A stretch of 64,000 nucleotides of DNA from an uncultured Rhizobiaceae group bacterium (GTDB lineage: Bacteria > Pseudomonadota > Alphaproteobacteria > Rhizobiales > Rhizobiaceae): positions 62,001-126,000 of the forward strand of contig CALHBJ010000004.1 of assembly GCA_937930845.1 (NCBI GenBank), written 5' to 3'. Both the position numbers and the translations under genes were made by a program. Positions 1 through 10,025 of the stretch are shown here, piece by piece. Positions within the stretch are counted from its first letter, which is position 1. Every line of letters begins with the position of its first letter. The notes under the pieces are model-generated. The model did not search any database. It was not told where the DNA came from and saw only the letters and a list, made by a program, of their open reading frames with translations.

Positions 1-230
1 TCCCATTCAGTCATTTTGCCCAATGCGCCGATCATGGACAGATTCATCATGGAACGGGTTTTGGCGTCGATCACATCGTCACCCCATCCAAAGCCCCAGC
101 ACCAGGCGGTCATGGCCTCCTGGAATGGTCGTGTGAGCGCGTCGGCGGATGCAAGGTTCTTCTCCACATACTCCGCCCCCAGCGTGGTTTTGCGTTGTTC
201 AAGGCCCGTTTCAAAAAGCTTGTCGTCCAT
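1..230 (-). CDS. Carboxymuconolactone decarboxylase family protein (N-terminal part, truncated by window edge)
   Basis: Reverse-strand reading from ATG at 230: MDDKLFETGLEQRKTTLGAEYVEKNLASADALTRPFQEAMTAWCWGFGWGDDVIDAKTRSMMNLSMIGALGKMTEW; CMD-like W-G-x-x-(L/I)D-x-KTRS motif. Confidence 0.75.
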   Translation of the reverse strand, partial: MDDKLFETGLEQRKTTLGAEYVEKNLASADALTRPFQEAMTAWCWGFGWGDDVIDAKTRSMMNLSMIGALGKMTEW

Positions 231-411
231 GTCTGTTTCTCCCGTGTTTTGAAAGAGCGTGGCTTAGAGTGACAGGGAACTCAATCGAACATTGCCAACG
301 GATAGCGCATCATCTGGGGAAAGAATTTTGCAGAAGGGAAAAGCTGTTAGCTGCACCTGAATTCGCGCTAGGTTATCGCCAGATCTATTTTGTCACAGCG
401 GGAATTTGCAC

Positions 412-777
412 ATGCCACTCAAACGCATGGTCATGGAGTTGGGAATGGGAACTGATCTTCAAGGCGAAGATTATACCAAGGCCGCGTGCCGGGCTCTGCA
501 CAATGCGCTGCGTCAAAACTCGCTCACTGTGGCGGATGCCTTTGGGGTTTCGCGGGATGAAATGGTGGTGGAGATCGTGATTGGTGTTCAACATCCTGAC
601 CGTGTCGACACGCAAATGGTTGCCGATGTCTTGCCCTATGGCAGCCGCACGGTGCGTGTGGAGCAGGGCGGCATGGACACGCCCAAGGAAAATGGGGGCA
701 CCACCGTTATGGCAAATGCTGCCGTTCTTGTTTTTCTTGACCTGCCAGAGGGAACCCATGGGGAGGCGGCCACATGA
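412..777 (+). CDS. Lin0512 family protein (first of tandem pair)
   Basis: MPLKRMVMELGMGTDLQGEDYTKAACRALHNAL...; ATG at 412 preferred over TTG 406; stop overlaps next start (ATGA). Confidence 0.8.
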   Translation: MPLKRMVMELGMGTDLQGEDYTKAACRALHNALRQNSLTVADAFGVSRDEMVVEIVIGVQHPDRVDTQMVADVLPYGSRTVRVEQGGMDTPKENGGTTVMANAAVLVFLDLPEGTHGEAAT

Positions 778-1130
778 GCGCGCCTAAGCCTCCACTGAAA
801 CGCATCATATTGGAAATGGGTACGGGCAATGACCTCTATGGCGAAGACTATACGAAAGCGGCAAAACGCGCTGTGCAGGACGCGATACACCATTCATCCA
901 TCATCCTGTTCACAAGCCTGGGTATCGATCCGCAGACCATGCAGATTGAACTGAATATCGCAGCACAAAAGCCACAAGAGGTTGATCTGGAAGAGGTCGC
1001 CCGTGAATTGCCTTACGGTCAGGTATTTCCAAAAGCCGTTTTTGGTGGGCTGGACATCCATGATGAAGACAATGACCGCACCAGCGTCATTGTGAATGCC
1101 GGCATTATTGTGCGTTTGCCGCTGGGATGA
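774..1130 (+). CDS. Lin0512 family protein (second of tandem pair)
   Basis: MSAPKPPLKRIILEMGTGNDLYGEDYTKAAKRAVQDAIHHSS...; clear paralog of the preceding gene. Confidence 0.8.
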   Translation: MSAPKPPLKRIILEMGTGNDLYGEDYTKAAKRAVQDAIHHSSIILFTSLGIDPQTMQIELNIAAQKPQEVDLEEVARELPYGQVFPKAVFGGLDIHDEDNDRTSVIVNAGIIVRLPLG

Positions 1131-1168
1131 TTATTGGGGGGGAGTGGATTGAAGCGCCAAATGGGGTG

Positions 1169-2536
1169 TTAGCGCCCGGAGGGAGTGCGCAGTCCGAACC
1201 AGCGGTCGACTGTTTTCTCGTAATGCTCTTTCGGCTCATAGCGGGCGACCTTCAGGCGAAGGCGTTTCGCATCCAGGCGACCTACTGACGACAAAAGACC
1301 GTAACCGGCAACGATGCGGTTGCGTTTGGCCTGAACAAGCGCCAACTGGGCATTGAGCAGTGTGCTTTGCGTTTGCAGAACATCAAGCTGGGTGCGCTGC
1401 CCCACATTGCGTTCTTCGGTCACGCCTTCAACGGCAATGCGTGCGGCCCGTACCTGGGCCTGATTGGAACGGATATTGGCACGGGCGGTCACCAGCGTAG
1501 TCCAGGATGCAACAATGTCGTTGCGAACCTGGTCGCGAACCTGATCAACTTCAATGCGGCGCTGGCCCAGAATTTCCTTGTTCTGACGCACGGTCGCGCT
1601 GGCGCCTCCACCCTGATAGAGCGGCACAGACAGATTAAGCGTGGCGGCGGCGGACGCGCTGTCATTGCCCTGAACGCCATTGTTGAAGTCCCGGTTGGCC
1701 GAACCGCGCAAGGATAGTGTTGGCAGAAATTCGCCCTCTGCGGTTTTCACATTGAACGCTGCCAAATCGACAATATGTTGGGTCATGCGAATGGCCGGGT
1801 GTTCAACGGCACCAATGGAAATGGCCTGTTCCAATGAATGGGGATAAAGCCGCAGGACGGGCCTTGGTGAATTTAGTTTTCCCGGGTTCTTGCCGATGAT
1901 CTGGCGATAGACGGCGCGCGCGGCCTGGAGATTGGCATTGGCGGTGGCCAGTTCGGCCTGGGCGAGCGCCAACTGGCCTTCACTTTGGGCCAGATCGGTG
2001 CGCGTTCCTTCGCCCACTTCCAAGCGGGCACGTGAAGAGCGCACCTGCTCTTGCAGGAAACTTAGATTCTGTTTGCGGATGGCTAGGATTTCCTGGGCCA
2101 AGATAACGTCTGAATAGGCGGTTGAAGCATTGAACAAAACGTCCTGTTCAACCTTGCGCAAGGTTTCGCGGCTGGCCAGCACATTGGCTTCGGCCGCTTT
2201 TACCGAGTTGATGGTTCGAAAACCACGAAACAGATTTTGATCGACCGTGATACCAAAACCAAAGGGCGTGAACGTCTCTGCTGATGTGCCCAGGGCCGTA
2301 TTTGAAACGGAGCGATTGACCCCGGCATTTGCAGATAAAAAGACCTGGGGACGGAACGGGGTTTTTGACAGGGCAACGCCTTCGTCGACAGATCTCGTCT
2401 GGGCGCGCTGGATGTTGAGGCTGGGATTGGCTTTGTAGGCAGTGGCCAGTGCTTCACTGATTGATTCCGCGTGTGACGGGCTCACGGCAGTTGCTGCGAT
2501 CAAAGTCGCTGCGCAGAAATACCAACGCAATTGCAT
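1169..2536 (-). CDS. TolC family outer membrane efflux protein
   Basis: 455 aa, signal peptide, repeated coiled-coil Q/A/R-rich helices, VDQNLFRGFRTINSVKAAEANVLASRETLRKVEQDVLFNASTAY typical of TolC. Confidence 0.9.
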   Translation of the reverse strand: MQLRWYFCAATLIAATAVSPSHAESISEALATAYKANPSLNIQRAQTRSVDEGVALSKTPFRPQVFLSANAGVNRSVSNTALGTSAETFTPFGFGITVDQNLFRGFRTINSVKAAEANVLASRETLRKVEQDVLFNASTAYSDVILAQEILAIRKQNLSFLQEQVRSSRARLEVGEGTRTDLAQSEGQLALAQAELATANANLQAARAVYRQIIGKNPGKLNSPRPVLRLYPHSLEQAISIGAVEHPAIRMTQHIVDLAAFNVKTAEGEFLPTLSLRGSANRDFNNGVQGNDSASAAATLNLSVPLYQGGGASATVRQNKEILGQRRIEVDQVRDQVRNDIVASWTTLVTARANIRSNQAQVRAARIAVEGVTEERNVGQRTQLDVLQTQSTLLNAQLALVQAKRNRIVAGYGLLSSVGRLDAKRLRLKVARYEPKEHYEKTVDRWFGLRTPSGR

Positions 2537-2771
2537 GCCAACTCAACTCCAGTTTCACCACGTCCCGGGATGCAGGCCGTATTTGGCGAATACGCAACTC
2601 ATTTCAGGTGTTGCGTTCAAACCAACGGGCCGAAGGGACGATAGTCCATGGGCCAGTGACTTGAAAGCGTATGTGTTGATAATATCCCCACCTGAACATT
2701 ACAAATTGTCGTGGTTTGAGGTTTCAAAACCAATAACGTGGGCAATTTTTACCAACGGAAAAGGATGACCA

Positions 2772-3566
2772 TTGGAACAGGCAGCGGCCTTCCGGCAAGA
2801 AGTTGGCGAACTTGCCCGCATTCTAAAGCCTCTTGATGACACCGATTGGCAACGGGAAACTCAGTTTAAGTGTTGGAAAATAAACGATATTCTGGTTCAT
2901 CTTCACTTTTGGAATGAGATGGCCGATCTGGCTCTTGTGGCACCGTCAAAATTTGAGGCTCGCGCAGAAGATGCCGTCAGGGCTGTGGCGTCGCGCGGAC
3001 TTCGGGAATATGAAAATCTGGCTATTTTGTCGCGTGGGCGCAGATTGTTTGAAACCTGGTACGAATTTGCCAATGAAATGGCTGACCGGTGGGAATCGCT
3101 TGACCCTAAATTGCGTGTGAAATGGGTGGGGCCCGACATGTCGGTGCGCTCCTCCATGACCGCACGGCAAATGGAAACTTGGGCCCATGGTCATGAAGTG
3201 TTTGATGTGTTGGGCAAGACCCGCAGTGAAAGCGACCGTATCCGCAATATTGTCATGTTGGGTATCAACACGTTTGCATGGTCTTTCCATGTGCAGGGCC
3301 ATGAAGTTCCGGTCCACATTCCTCAATTGAAACTCAAGGCCCCATCGGGTGAGGAATGGACATTTGGCGAAGAAGGGCATGGCCAGATCACCGGCAGTGC
3401 GGTTGGGTTTGCGCAAATCGTGACACAGACCCGCAATGTGAATGATACCGATATCGTTACACGCGGTGATGTGGCACGTATGTGGATGGAAACCGCACAA
3501 TGTTTTGCCGGTCCAGCGGAAGCGCCACCGGCTGCTGGCACCAGATATATTGGAGACCCCAATTGA
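2772..3566 (+). CDS. TIGR03084-like / maleylpyruvate isomerase N-terminal (DinB-like) family protein
   Basis: KCWKINDILVHLHFWNEMADLAL..., METWAHGHEVFDVLG: DinB-like metal-binding His pattern. Confidence 0.7.
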   Translation: MEQAAAFRQEVGELARILKPLDDTDWQRETQFKCWKINDILVHLHFWNEMADLALVAPSKFEARAEDAVRAVASRGLREYENLAILSRGRRLFETWYEFANEMADRWESLDPKLRVKWVGPDMSVRSSMTARQMETWAHGHEVFDVLGKTRSESDRIRNIVMLGINTFAWSFHVQGHEVPVHIPQLKLKAPSGEEWTFGEEGHGQITGSAVGFAQIVTQTRNVNDTDIVTRGDVARMWMETAQCFAGPAEAPPAAGTRYIGDPN

Positions 3567-4075
3567 GCATCCCAAATCTGCCCAAAATACAGGCCGAGCC
3601 GCTCACCCATGGTGCGTTCGCGCCCTATGGGGAGGTAATTGAAAAACCCGGCGCGGAGCAGATTACCATCAACCAGGGCATGTGCATTCGCCACCACGGA
3701 CTGGCCACAGCGGACGTGACGGGAGAGGGAGGCGAAGTCATCATCAACATATTTTCGGGCCAGCCCTATCAAACCCCGCTGGTGGTTGGTCTGGTTGAGC
3801 GCCATCCTTTGGGGTCACAGGCCTTTTATCCGCTTGGCGATGGGGATTGGCTGGTGATTGTGTGTGACGATGATGTGGGCGTTCCTGTGCGACCGAGAGC
3901 CTTTCTGGCAACCGGCGATCAGGGTGTGAATTTGAAGCGAAATCAATGGCATGGTGTGCTGACACCGCTGAATTCAGTATCTGATTTTCTGGTTGTTGAT
4001 CGTGGTGGGCCTGGCAATAATCTTGAGGAATTTGAATTCCCTAAAGACACTGGCTTTATCGTCACGCTGGACTGA
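3563..4075 (+). CDS. allA: Ureidoglycolate lyase
   Basis: TTG start at 3563 overlapping previous stop (TTGA); PLTHGAFAPYGEVIEKPG..., ERHPLGSQAFYPLGDGDWLVIV, NLKRNQWHGVLTPL, DFLVVDRGGPGNNLEE motifs. Confidence 0.85.
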   Translation: MSIPNLPKIQAEPLTHGAFAPYGEVIEKPGAEQITINQGMCIRHHGLATADVTGEGGEVIINIFSGQPYQTPLVVGLVERHPLGSQAFYPLGDGDWLVIVCDDDVGVPVRPRAFLATGDQGVNLKRNQWHGVLTPLNSVSDFLVVDRGGPGNNLEEFEFPKDTGFIVTLD

Positions 4076-4093
4076 CCGGGCAGCGCGTGTCGG

Positions 4094-4912
4094 CTACAAC
4101 GCCATGTGTCGATTGACATCCTTGTAGAGCAAATAGCGAAATGGCTCAGGCCCGGCAGCGTAACAGGCCTGGGGACAAAAAGCGCGTAACCACATGAAGT
4201 CTCCGGCTTCTACCTCAATCCAGTCCTGGTTGAGTTTGTAGACAGCTTTGCCCTGTATCACCGTTATTCCATGTTCCATCACATGGGTTTCTTCAAAAGG
4301 AATAACGCCGCCGGGTTGAAATGTAACGATGTTGAGATGCATGTCGTGGCGCACATCGTCGGGATCGACGAAACGGGACGTGGCCCAAACGCCGTTGGTG
4401 TCCGGCATGTGGGTGGGTTCCACATCCTTGTCATGGGTGAAGAATGCCTGCGGCACATCAATGCCTTCCACTTCCTCATAGGCCTTGCGAATCCAGTAGA
4501 AACGGCAAACGTCTTCGCTTGTATTGATTGCGCTCCAGATTGTGGCGGGCGGTATGAACGCATATCCGCCTGGTGTCATTTTATTGGCTTCGCCATCCAT
4601 GGTGATTGTGATTTCACCTTCCACAATGAACAGGATCGCTTCTGCCTCAAGGCTGGGTTCGGGTTGGTTGCTGCCACCGCCGGGACCGACTTCCATCAGG
4701 TATTGTGAAAAAGATTCGGCAAAGCCGGACAGGGGGCGGGCGAGGGTCCAAACCCGGGTGTCGCGCCAATGGGGTAGGCGGCTGGTGACAATGTCGCGTT
4801 GAACCGTGCGCGGTATAAACGCATAGGCCTCGGTGAATATGCTGCGGTTGGGCATCAACTCGGTTTGGGCTGGATGGCCGCCCGTTGAGGCGGTGTAAGT
4901 GCGGTGGGACAT
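4094..4912 (-). CDS. allE: (S)-ureidoglycine aminohydrolase, bicupin (AllE/YlbA-like)
   Basis: 272 aa bicupin; PGGGSNQPEPSLEAEAILFIVEGEITI, EETHVMEHGITVIQGKAVYKLNQDWIEVEAGDFMWLRAFCPQACYA. Confidence 0.85.
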   Translation of the reverse strand: MSHRTYTASTGGHPAQTELMPNRSIFTEAYAFIPRTVQRDIVTSRLPHWRDTRVWTLARPLSGFAESFSQYLMEVGPGGGSNQPEPSLEAEAILFIVEGEITITMDGEANKMTPGGYAFIPPATIWSAINTSEDVCRFYWIRKAYEEVEGIDVPQAFFTHDKDVEPTHMPDTNGVWATSRFVDPDDVRHDMHLNIVTFQPGGVIPFEETHVMEHGITVIQGKAVYKLNQDWIEVEAGDFMWLRAFCPQACYAAGPEPFRYLLYKDVNRHMAL

Positions 4913-4988
4913 TGGGAGGACTTTCGATGTTAGGACAGCAGATCTTTCAACCGCAAATGGGCAATCCGATCGACCTGTAAACAGGCAG

Positions 4989-5019
4989 ATTGAAATTCTT
5001 CTTCGCTTGATATTTCAAT
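4989..5019. promoter_or_regulatory. Candidate operator: 8-bp perfect inverted repeat ATTGAAAT-N15-ATTTCAAT
   Basis: Read directly in the allE/uraH divergent intergenic region. Confidence 0.45.
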
Positions 5020-5300
5020 ATGTTGTTGGAAAGCGTCAAGAATTTGATTCTTATTGAAACGCTACACCGCGATAGTGAAGAGATATCCGAATTTCCCGGT
5101 GTAACAGGTGTTGGGCTGAGTTGGCCCATAGCCATGTATATTCCGGGGGTAAGGCAGATTTCCAGGCGCTGGCGGTTGCTCGTCATGGGTGTTCAGTTTC
5201 AGATGCGCCTAATCTGTTTACAAAGCAGGGGCGCAGATGTGTGCCACTAGGCCAAGGGTCAAGGGTCAAGGACTGAGGGGCAAGAAAAGGAGAGGCAGGA

Positions 5301-5669
5301 ATGTCACAAGGTTATCTCACAACCCACGTATTGGACACGGCCCGTGGTGTGCCAGCCGCGAATATCGCGATTGCCCTTTACCGGGTGAGCGGCAATTCAC
5401 ATAAAAAGATTGCAGACGCTGTCACCAATGATGACGGGCGCACCGACAGCCCAATCCTGCCGCAGGATAAATTTAAACCCGGTACTTACGAACTGATCTT
5501 TTTTGCAGGTGACTATCTGCGCAGCACGGGGCTCGTGGACAATGAAGGCGGTGCACCGCTTTTTCTGGATCAGATCCCGATCCGGTTTGGCATTGATGAT
5601 GCCGATGCCCATTACCATGTGCCACTGCTGCTATCGCCGTTTGGCTATTCAACCTATCGCGGCAGCTAG
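5301..5669 (+). CDS. uraH: 5-hydroxyisourate hydrolase
   Basis: [24 protein letters not shown] ... [18 protein letters not shown]-type C-terminus (here [18 protein letters not shown]). Confidence 0.95.
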   Translation: MSQGYLTTHVLDTARGVPAANIAIALYRVSGNSHKKIADAVTNDDGRTDSPILPQDKFKPGTYELIFFAGDYLRSTGLVDNEGGAPLFLDQIPIRFGIDDADAHYHVPLLLSPFGYSTYRGS

Positions 5670-5689
5670 GAGCAGGAGCCTCGCCTGGC

Positions 5690-6274
5690 TCAGCTCCACT
5701 TGATCGAACAACCAATGCTTGGCTTTTGGTCGCGGGGGCCGTTGCCGGTTTTGCCAATCAGGCGCATGGCATCAACCAGTTCGCGGGTTCTTTGGGTTGC
5801 ATCTCCCATGGCAGCATCGTCGAGGCGTCCGCGATATTGCAGTTCGCCGGCGGCGTTGAGGCCGAAAAAATCCGGTGTGCAAACCGCATTATAGGCTTTG
5901 CCCACGCTTTGATCCTCGTCGACGAGATAGGGGAAGGGAAAGTCGTGTTGCCGGGCAAACTGTTTCATGTTGGCCGGGCTGTCGGCCTCAACATAGGTGT
6001 AGTCGTTGGACATGATGGCCAGCACACCAAATCCGTCCTGCATGAGTTCGCGCGTGTCGGATGCCAGCCGATCTGCAATCGCTTTAACGTAAGGACAGTG
6101 GTTGCAAATAAATGCGATGAGCAGTCCGTTGGGACCGATGTGATCGCCCATGGAATAGTCCAGCCCATCAGCATCCTTGAGGCTGAAATTGGGGGCTTTC
6201 CAGCCAAAGTCGCAAAGGGGAGTATCGAGCAGCATATTCTCACATCCTCGTATCTTGGAGCTTTTTAAACCCAA
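5690..6274 (-). CDS. Thioredoxin-fold / AhpC-TSA family protein
   Basis: DFGWKAPNFSLKDADGLDYSM...LIAFICNHCPYVKAIADRLA; NHCPYVK signature. Confidence 0.85.
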   Translation of the reverse strand: MGLKSSKIRGCENMLLDTPLCDFGWKAPNFSLKDADGLDYSMGDHIGPNGLLIAFICNHCPYVKAIADRLASDTRELMQDGFGVLAIMSNDYTYVEADSPANMKQFARQHDFPFPYLVDEDQSVGKAYNAVCTPDFFGLNAAGELQYRGRLDDAAMGDATQRTRELVDAMRLIGKTGNGPRDQKPSIGCSIKWS

Positions 6275-6473
6275 ACCAAACGTGTCTGTTCCGGTTCATT
6301 CTGAATTCCATTTAGGGATACATTGCGCCAATTCCCATGCTCATGTCACGCACAACGGGTCGAGCTTGGTCCGGTTTCATGGGCGAATGGGATTCCTGAC
6401 CCGATCGTGTCTGGATAAACCGGGTGTGGCTGGCTAAGGTTTTGGTTCTCGCAACCGCAGGTATTTATGCATC

Positions 6474-7604
6474 ATGGCTTCGTCGACCTCATCTGTAGAT
6501 CCGCATGGTTTGATGGAATTTTCCGTCGTGTTCACCGACCGTTCCCTCAACCATATGTCCCAGAGCTTTCAACAGGTGATGCGCGATATCTATGCCACGC
6601 TCAACGAAGTGTACCACGCAAGCGCGGCTGTTGTTGTGCCGGGCGGGGGAACCTACGGCATGGAAGCGGTGGCCCGGCAATTTGCCACGGGTGAGAAAGT
6701 GCTGGTGGTGCGCAATGGCTTCTTTTCTTATCGGTGGAGCCAGATATTCGATGCGGGCAATATCCCCTCTGAAGCCATCGTCTTGAAAGCCCGCGAACAG
6801 GGCAATACAAAACCGGCTCCTTTTGCGCCGCATCCCATTGAAGATGTGATCAAAAAAATTGAAGAAGAAAAACCCGGCGTTGTATTTGCACCCCATGTGG
6901 AAACCTCCGCAGGGATCATTTTGCCCGATGACTATATCACTGCCATGGCCGATGCCGCGCACCGTGTCGGCGCGTTGTTTGTGCTTGATTGCATCGCTTC
7001 CGGCACCGTTTGGGTTGATATGGAAGCGACTGGTGTAGATGTGTTGATCAGCGCGCCACAAAAGGGCTGGAGCGCTTCTCCTTCCGCTGGACTGGTGATG
7101 CTCAGCGAGGCTGCTGTTGCGCGATTGGAAACCACAAAGAGCACAAGCTTTGCGGTGGATCTGGCGAAGTGGCACCAGATCATGCAGGCCTATATCAATG
7201 GGGGGCACGCCTATCACGGCACCATGCCCACGGATGCGCTGACCGGGTTCCGGGATACCATGCTGGAAACAAAAGAATATGGCTTCGATAAAGTGTGCGA
7301 GGAACAATGGGAACTCGGCCGCCGGGTCCGCGCCCTGTTAGCCTCAAAAGGATATAAAAGCGTGGCCGCGCCAGGGTTTGAAGCGCCCGGCGTGGTGGTT
7401 AGCTATACCGATGATCCCGACATTCAAAACGGTAAGAAATTCGCCGCCGAAGGTATGCAAATTGCTGCCGGTGTGCCGCTGATGTGTGATGAGCCTGCCG
7501 ATTTCAGAACTTTCCGCATTGGTTTGTTTGGATTGGACAAATTGCACAATGTGGACGGCACGATCGAAAAGCTTGAGGCGGTGTTGAACCGGGTGGAACA
7601 GTAG
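6474..7604 (+). CDS. Class V aminotransferase (alanine/serine/ureidoglycine-glyoxylate transaminase-like)
   Basis: PGGGTYGMEAVARQF, LFVLDCIASGTVWVDMEATGVDVLISAPQKGWSASPSAGLVML (PLP Lys in QKGW). Confidence 0.85.
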   Translation: MASSTSSVDPHGLMEFSVVFTDRSLNHMSQSFQQVMRDIYATLNEVYHASAAVVVPGGGTYGMEAVARQFATGEKVLVVRNGFFSYRWSQIFDAGNIPSEAIVLKAREQGNTKPAPFAPHPIEDVIKKIEEEKPGVVFAPHVETSAGIILPDDYITAMADAAHRVGALFVLDCIASGTVWVDMEATGVDVLISAPQKGWSASPSAGLVMLSEAAVARLETTKSTSFAVDLAKWHQIMQAYINGGHAYHGTMPTDALTGFRDTMLETKEYGFDKVCEEQWELGRRVRALLASKGYKSVAAPGFEAPGVVVSYTDDPDIQNGKKFAAEGMQIAAGVPLMCDEPADFRTFRIGLFGLDKLHNVDGTIEKLEAVLNRVEQ

Positions 7605-7653
7605 ACTGCCAAGGCTTGAAACAGGCGCGTTGATCGAACTGGGATAGGGTGAC

Positions 7654-8259
7654 TTAGAAATTGAGTTGCGGAAAGCGGTCGATGTAAATTCGAAACCAGG
7701 GCGTGTAGTGGGATGGGTTTTTGCCCATGTCCTCACGAATTTCCGCAGCACTTGCCCAACGGGTTTCGCAAACTTCGTTAGGGTTGGGGCGAATGGCGAT
7801 TTGGGATTTGTCCACCTGTGCGCAAAACATGTGAACGCGCTCTCGCTCCCACATTCCATTGCCCACATCGGCTGAATATTCGACAATCAACTTGTGTTCC
7901 ACCGGCACGGCAAGCCCAAGCTCTTCATCCAAACGGCGCGTCACGGCCGCCTCAATGTCTTCGCCAAAATGGGGGTGGGTGCAACAGGTGTTCGCCCATT
8001 GCCCGCCGCAATGATATTTTGAAAGCGCCCGCCGTTGAATCAGCAGCTTGTCCTTGTCAAAAATAAATGCCGACAGAGCAAGGTGGTGAACGCCCTCAAT
8101 ATGGGCGGTAATTTTTTCAATCGGGTACAGGGTGCCGTCTGCGGCGATGGCCGGAATCATAATTGCAGGGTCGGTCAAAGGTGGAGATGTTGCCTGGGCT
8201 GCGGCCATGGAACCTTCCCCGTTCGTTCCCGGCACCGGGCACAAAATGTCATCCAGCAT
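7654..8259 (-). CDS. idi: Isopentenyl-diphosphate Delta-isomerase, type 1 (NUDIX)
   Basis: LLIQRRALSKYHCGGQWANTCCTHPHFGEDIEAAVTRRLDEELGL; ATG at 8259 just after the hemA stop is preferred. Confidence 0.9.
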   Translation of the reverse strand: MLDDILCPVPGTNGEGSMAAAQATSPPLTDPAIMIPAIAADGTLYPIEKITAHIEGVHHLALSAFIFDKDKLLIQRRALSKYHCGGQWANTCCTHPHFGEDIEAAVTRRLDEELGLAVPVEHKLIVEYSADVGNGMWERERVHMFCAQVDKSQIAIRPNPNEVCETRWASAAEIREDMGKNPSHYTPWFRIYIDRFPQLNF

Positions 8260-8264
8260 GGAAT

Positions 8265-9479
8265 TTAGGCAACAGCGCGGGCGAGCGCGCATTGTGACCA
8301 TAGTTCCGACAAGGCAGAAACCAGATGATCAATCTCCGCCTCATTGTGCAGTGGAGATGGGGTGATGCGAAGCCGCTCCGTCCCTTCCGGCACGGTGGGG
8401 TAGTTTATGGGCTGAACGTAAATATTGTAATTGTTCAGCAGCAGATCGGAGATGAATTTACACTTTTTAGCGTCACCCACCAGAACCGGCACGATGTGGC
8501 TTTCATTTCTCATGTGGGGCACGCCAAGGGCGTCCAGCTTATCGCGCAGCAGGCGCACATTGCGGCGCTGGCGCTGGCGTTCAAAATCGCTCTGCTTGAG
8601 ATATTTTACCGATGCCGCCGCGCCCGCCGCCAATGCGGGGGGCAGGGCGGTTGAGAATATGAAGCCGGAGGCAAAGGAACGCACAAAGTCGATCAGATTT
8701 CTGGAGCCGGTAATATAGCCGCCCATGACGCCATAGGCTTTGCCGAGGGTTCCTTGAATCACCGTGAGACGGTCCATCAAGCCTTCCCGCTCGGCAATAC
8801 CACCGCCGCGAGGACCGTACAGGCCAACGGCATGGACTTCGTCGAGATAGGTCATCGCGCCATACTGCTCGGCCACATCGCAGATTTCGGCAATGGGCGC
8901 GATATCGCCATCCATTGAATAGACGGATTCAAATGCAACGATTTTGGGCGCTTCTGGGTCGGCATCAGCCAGCTTGCGGGCCAAGTCTTCCACATTATTG
9001 TGCTTCCAGATCGACTTGGGTGCGCGGCTGTGGCGAATGCCCTCGATCATGGATGCGTGGTTGTCGGCATCGGACAGAATCATCGCATTGGGCATGCGGG
9101 CGGCCAGTGTGCCCAGCGCGGCCCAGTTTGCCACATAACCAGAGGTCATCAGCAGGGCCGCTTCCTTATGGTGCAGATCTGCAAGCTCCTGCTCCAGCAT
9201 CACGTGGTAATGGTTTGTCCCCGAAATGTTGCGTGTTCCGCCGGCTCCGGCGCCGCATTTTTCAAGCGCTTCATGCATTGCTGCAAGGGTGTCGGGGTGC
9301 TGGCCCATGCCAAGATAATCGTTGGAGCACCATACAGTGACTTCTTCTGTGCCATTTTCGGTGTGGCGCGTGGCGCGTGGGAAGGAACCGCGATGGCGTT
9401 CCAGATCCGCAAATACGCGATAATTGCCAGCTTCACGAAGTCCTTCGAGTTCCTGTTTAAAAAAGTCTTCGAAGTGCAT
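8265..9479 (-). CDS. hemA: 5-aminolevulinate synthase
   Basis: [57 protein letters not shown]; start [11 protein letters not shown] at 9479. Confidence 0.97.
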   Translation of the reverse strand: MHFEDFFKQELEGLREAGNYRVFADLERHRGSFPRATRHTENGTEEVTVWCSNDYLGMGQHPDTLAAMHEALEKCGAGAGGTRNISGTNHYHVMLEQELADLHHKEAALLMTSGYVANWAALGTLAARMPNAMILSDADNHASMIEGIRHSRAPKSIWKHNNVEDLARKLADADPEAPKIVAFESVYSMDGDIAPIAEICDVAEQYGAMTYLDEVHAVGLYGPRGGGIAEREGLMDRLTVIQGTLGKAYGVMGGYITGSRNLIDFVRSFASGFIFSTALPPALAAGAAASVKYLKQSDFERQRQRRNVRLLRDKLDALGVPHMRNESHIVPVLVGDAKKCKFISDLLLNNYNIYVQPINYPTVPEGTERLRITPSPLHNEAEIDHLVSALSELWSQCALARAVA

Positions 9480-10025
9480 TGTGACGCTCCAGTATACTCT
9501 TGCCCGCACTGGCGGGATATTCACTCCTCGGCAATTCACACCGCGTGTACCAGCTGTCAGGAATATCGACCGCCGCAAATGTGCGCTGTGTGAAACCGCA
9601 AACACCATAAACGCTTGCTTCATAACAGCCAAGCCAACAAGTGTGACCATTTAACCTTTCTGGGGGATCGAACGCGATTGTGATGAGGTTTTGAGTGTTT
9701 GAGATCTATGGAACACGTCAAAACGCGCTGAAAATCGTCTCCATTCCTGTCAAACTGTGGATTTGTCGTTGATTTTGTTGAAAATTGACATGGGTTGGGG
9801 ATCTCAATTTTACCCACGAAAATTTGACCAGTGAAATTAGTCCAACTTGTGTCATAAAATGACCGCATGGCTCTTGGATGAGAGCTCTCAACCACCCATT
9901 AAGTTGTTTTGGTGCAAGTGTATTTGTCACCTGCGCTTCTATAATTTAAACAGGTGGGCAAGCTCGCTGGAAACGCTATTGGGGAAGCCTCGATTGCATT
10001 CAATAAATGGGAATGGAGAATAAAT

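Noticed and set aside
4947-5250. Short ORFs in the allE/uraH intergenic region (4947-5186 minus, 5020-5250 plus)
   Set aside because: Low-complexity-free but no family resemblance, and the region is better explained as a divergent regulatory region.
6489-7307. 272-aa minus-strand ORF
   Set aside because: Antisense to the class V aminotransferase; no domain-like pattern.
9928-9956. CACCTG-N17-CAGGTG inverted repeat upstream of the cytochrome c gene
   Set aside because: Only 6-bp arms and a long spacer; easily due to chance, though it spans a TATAAT-like box.
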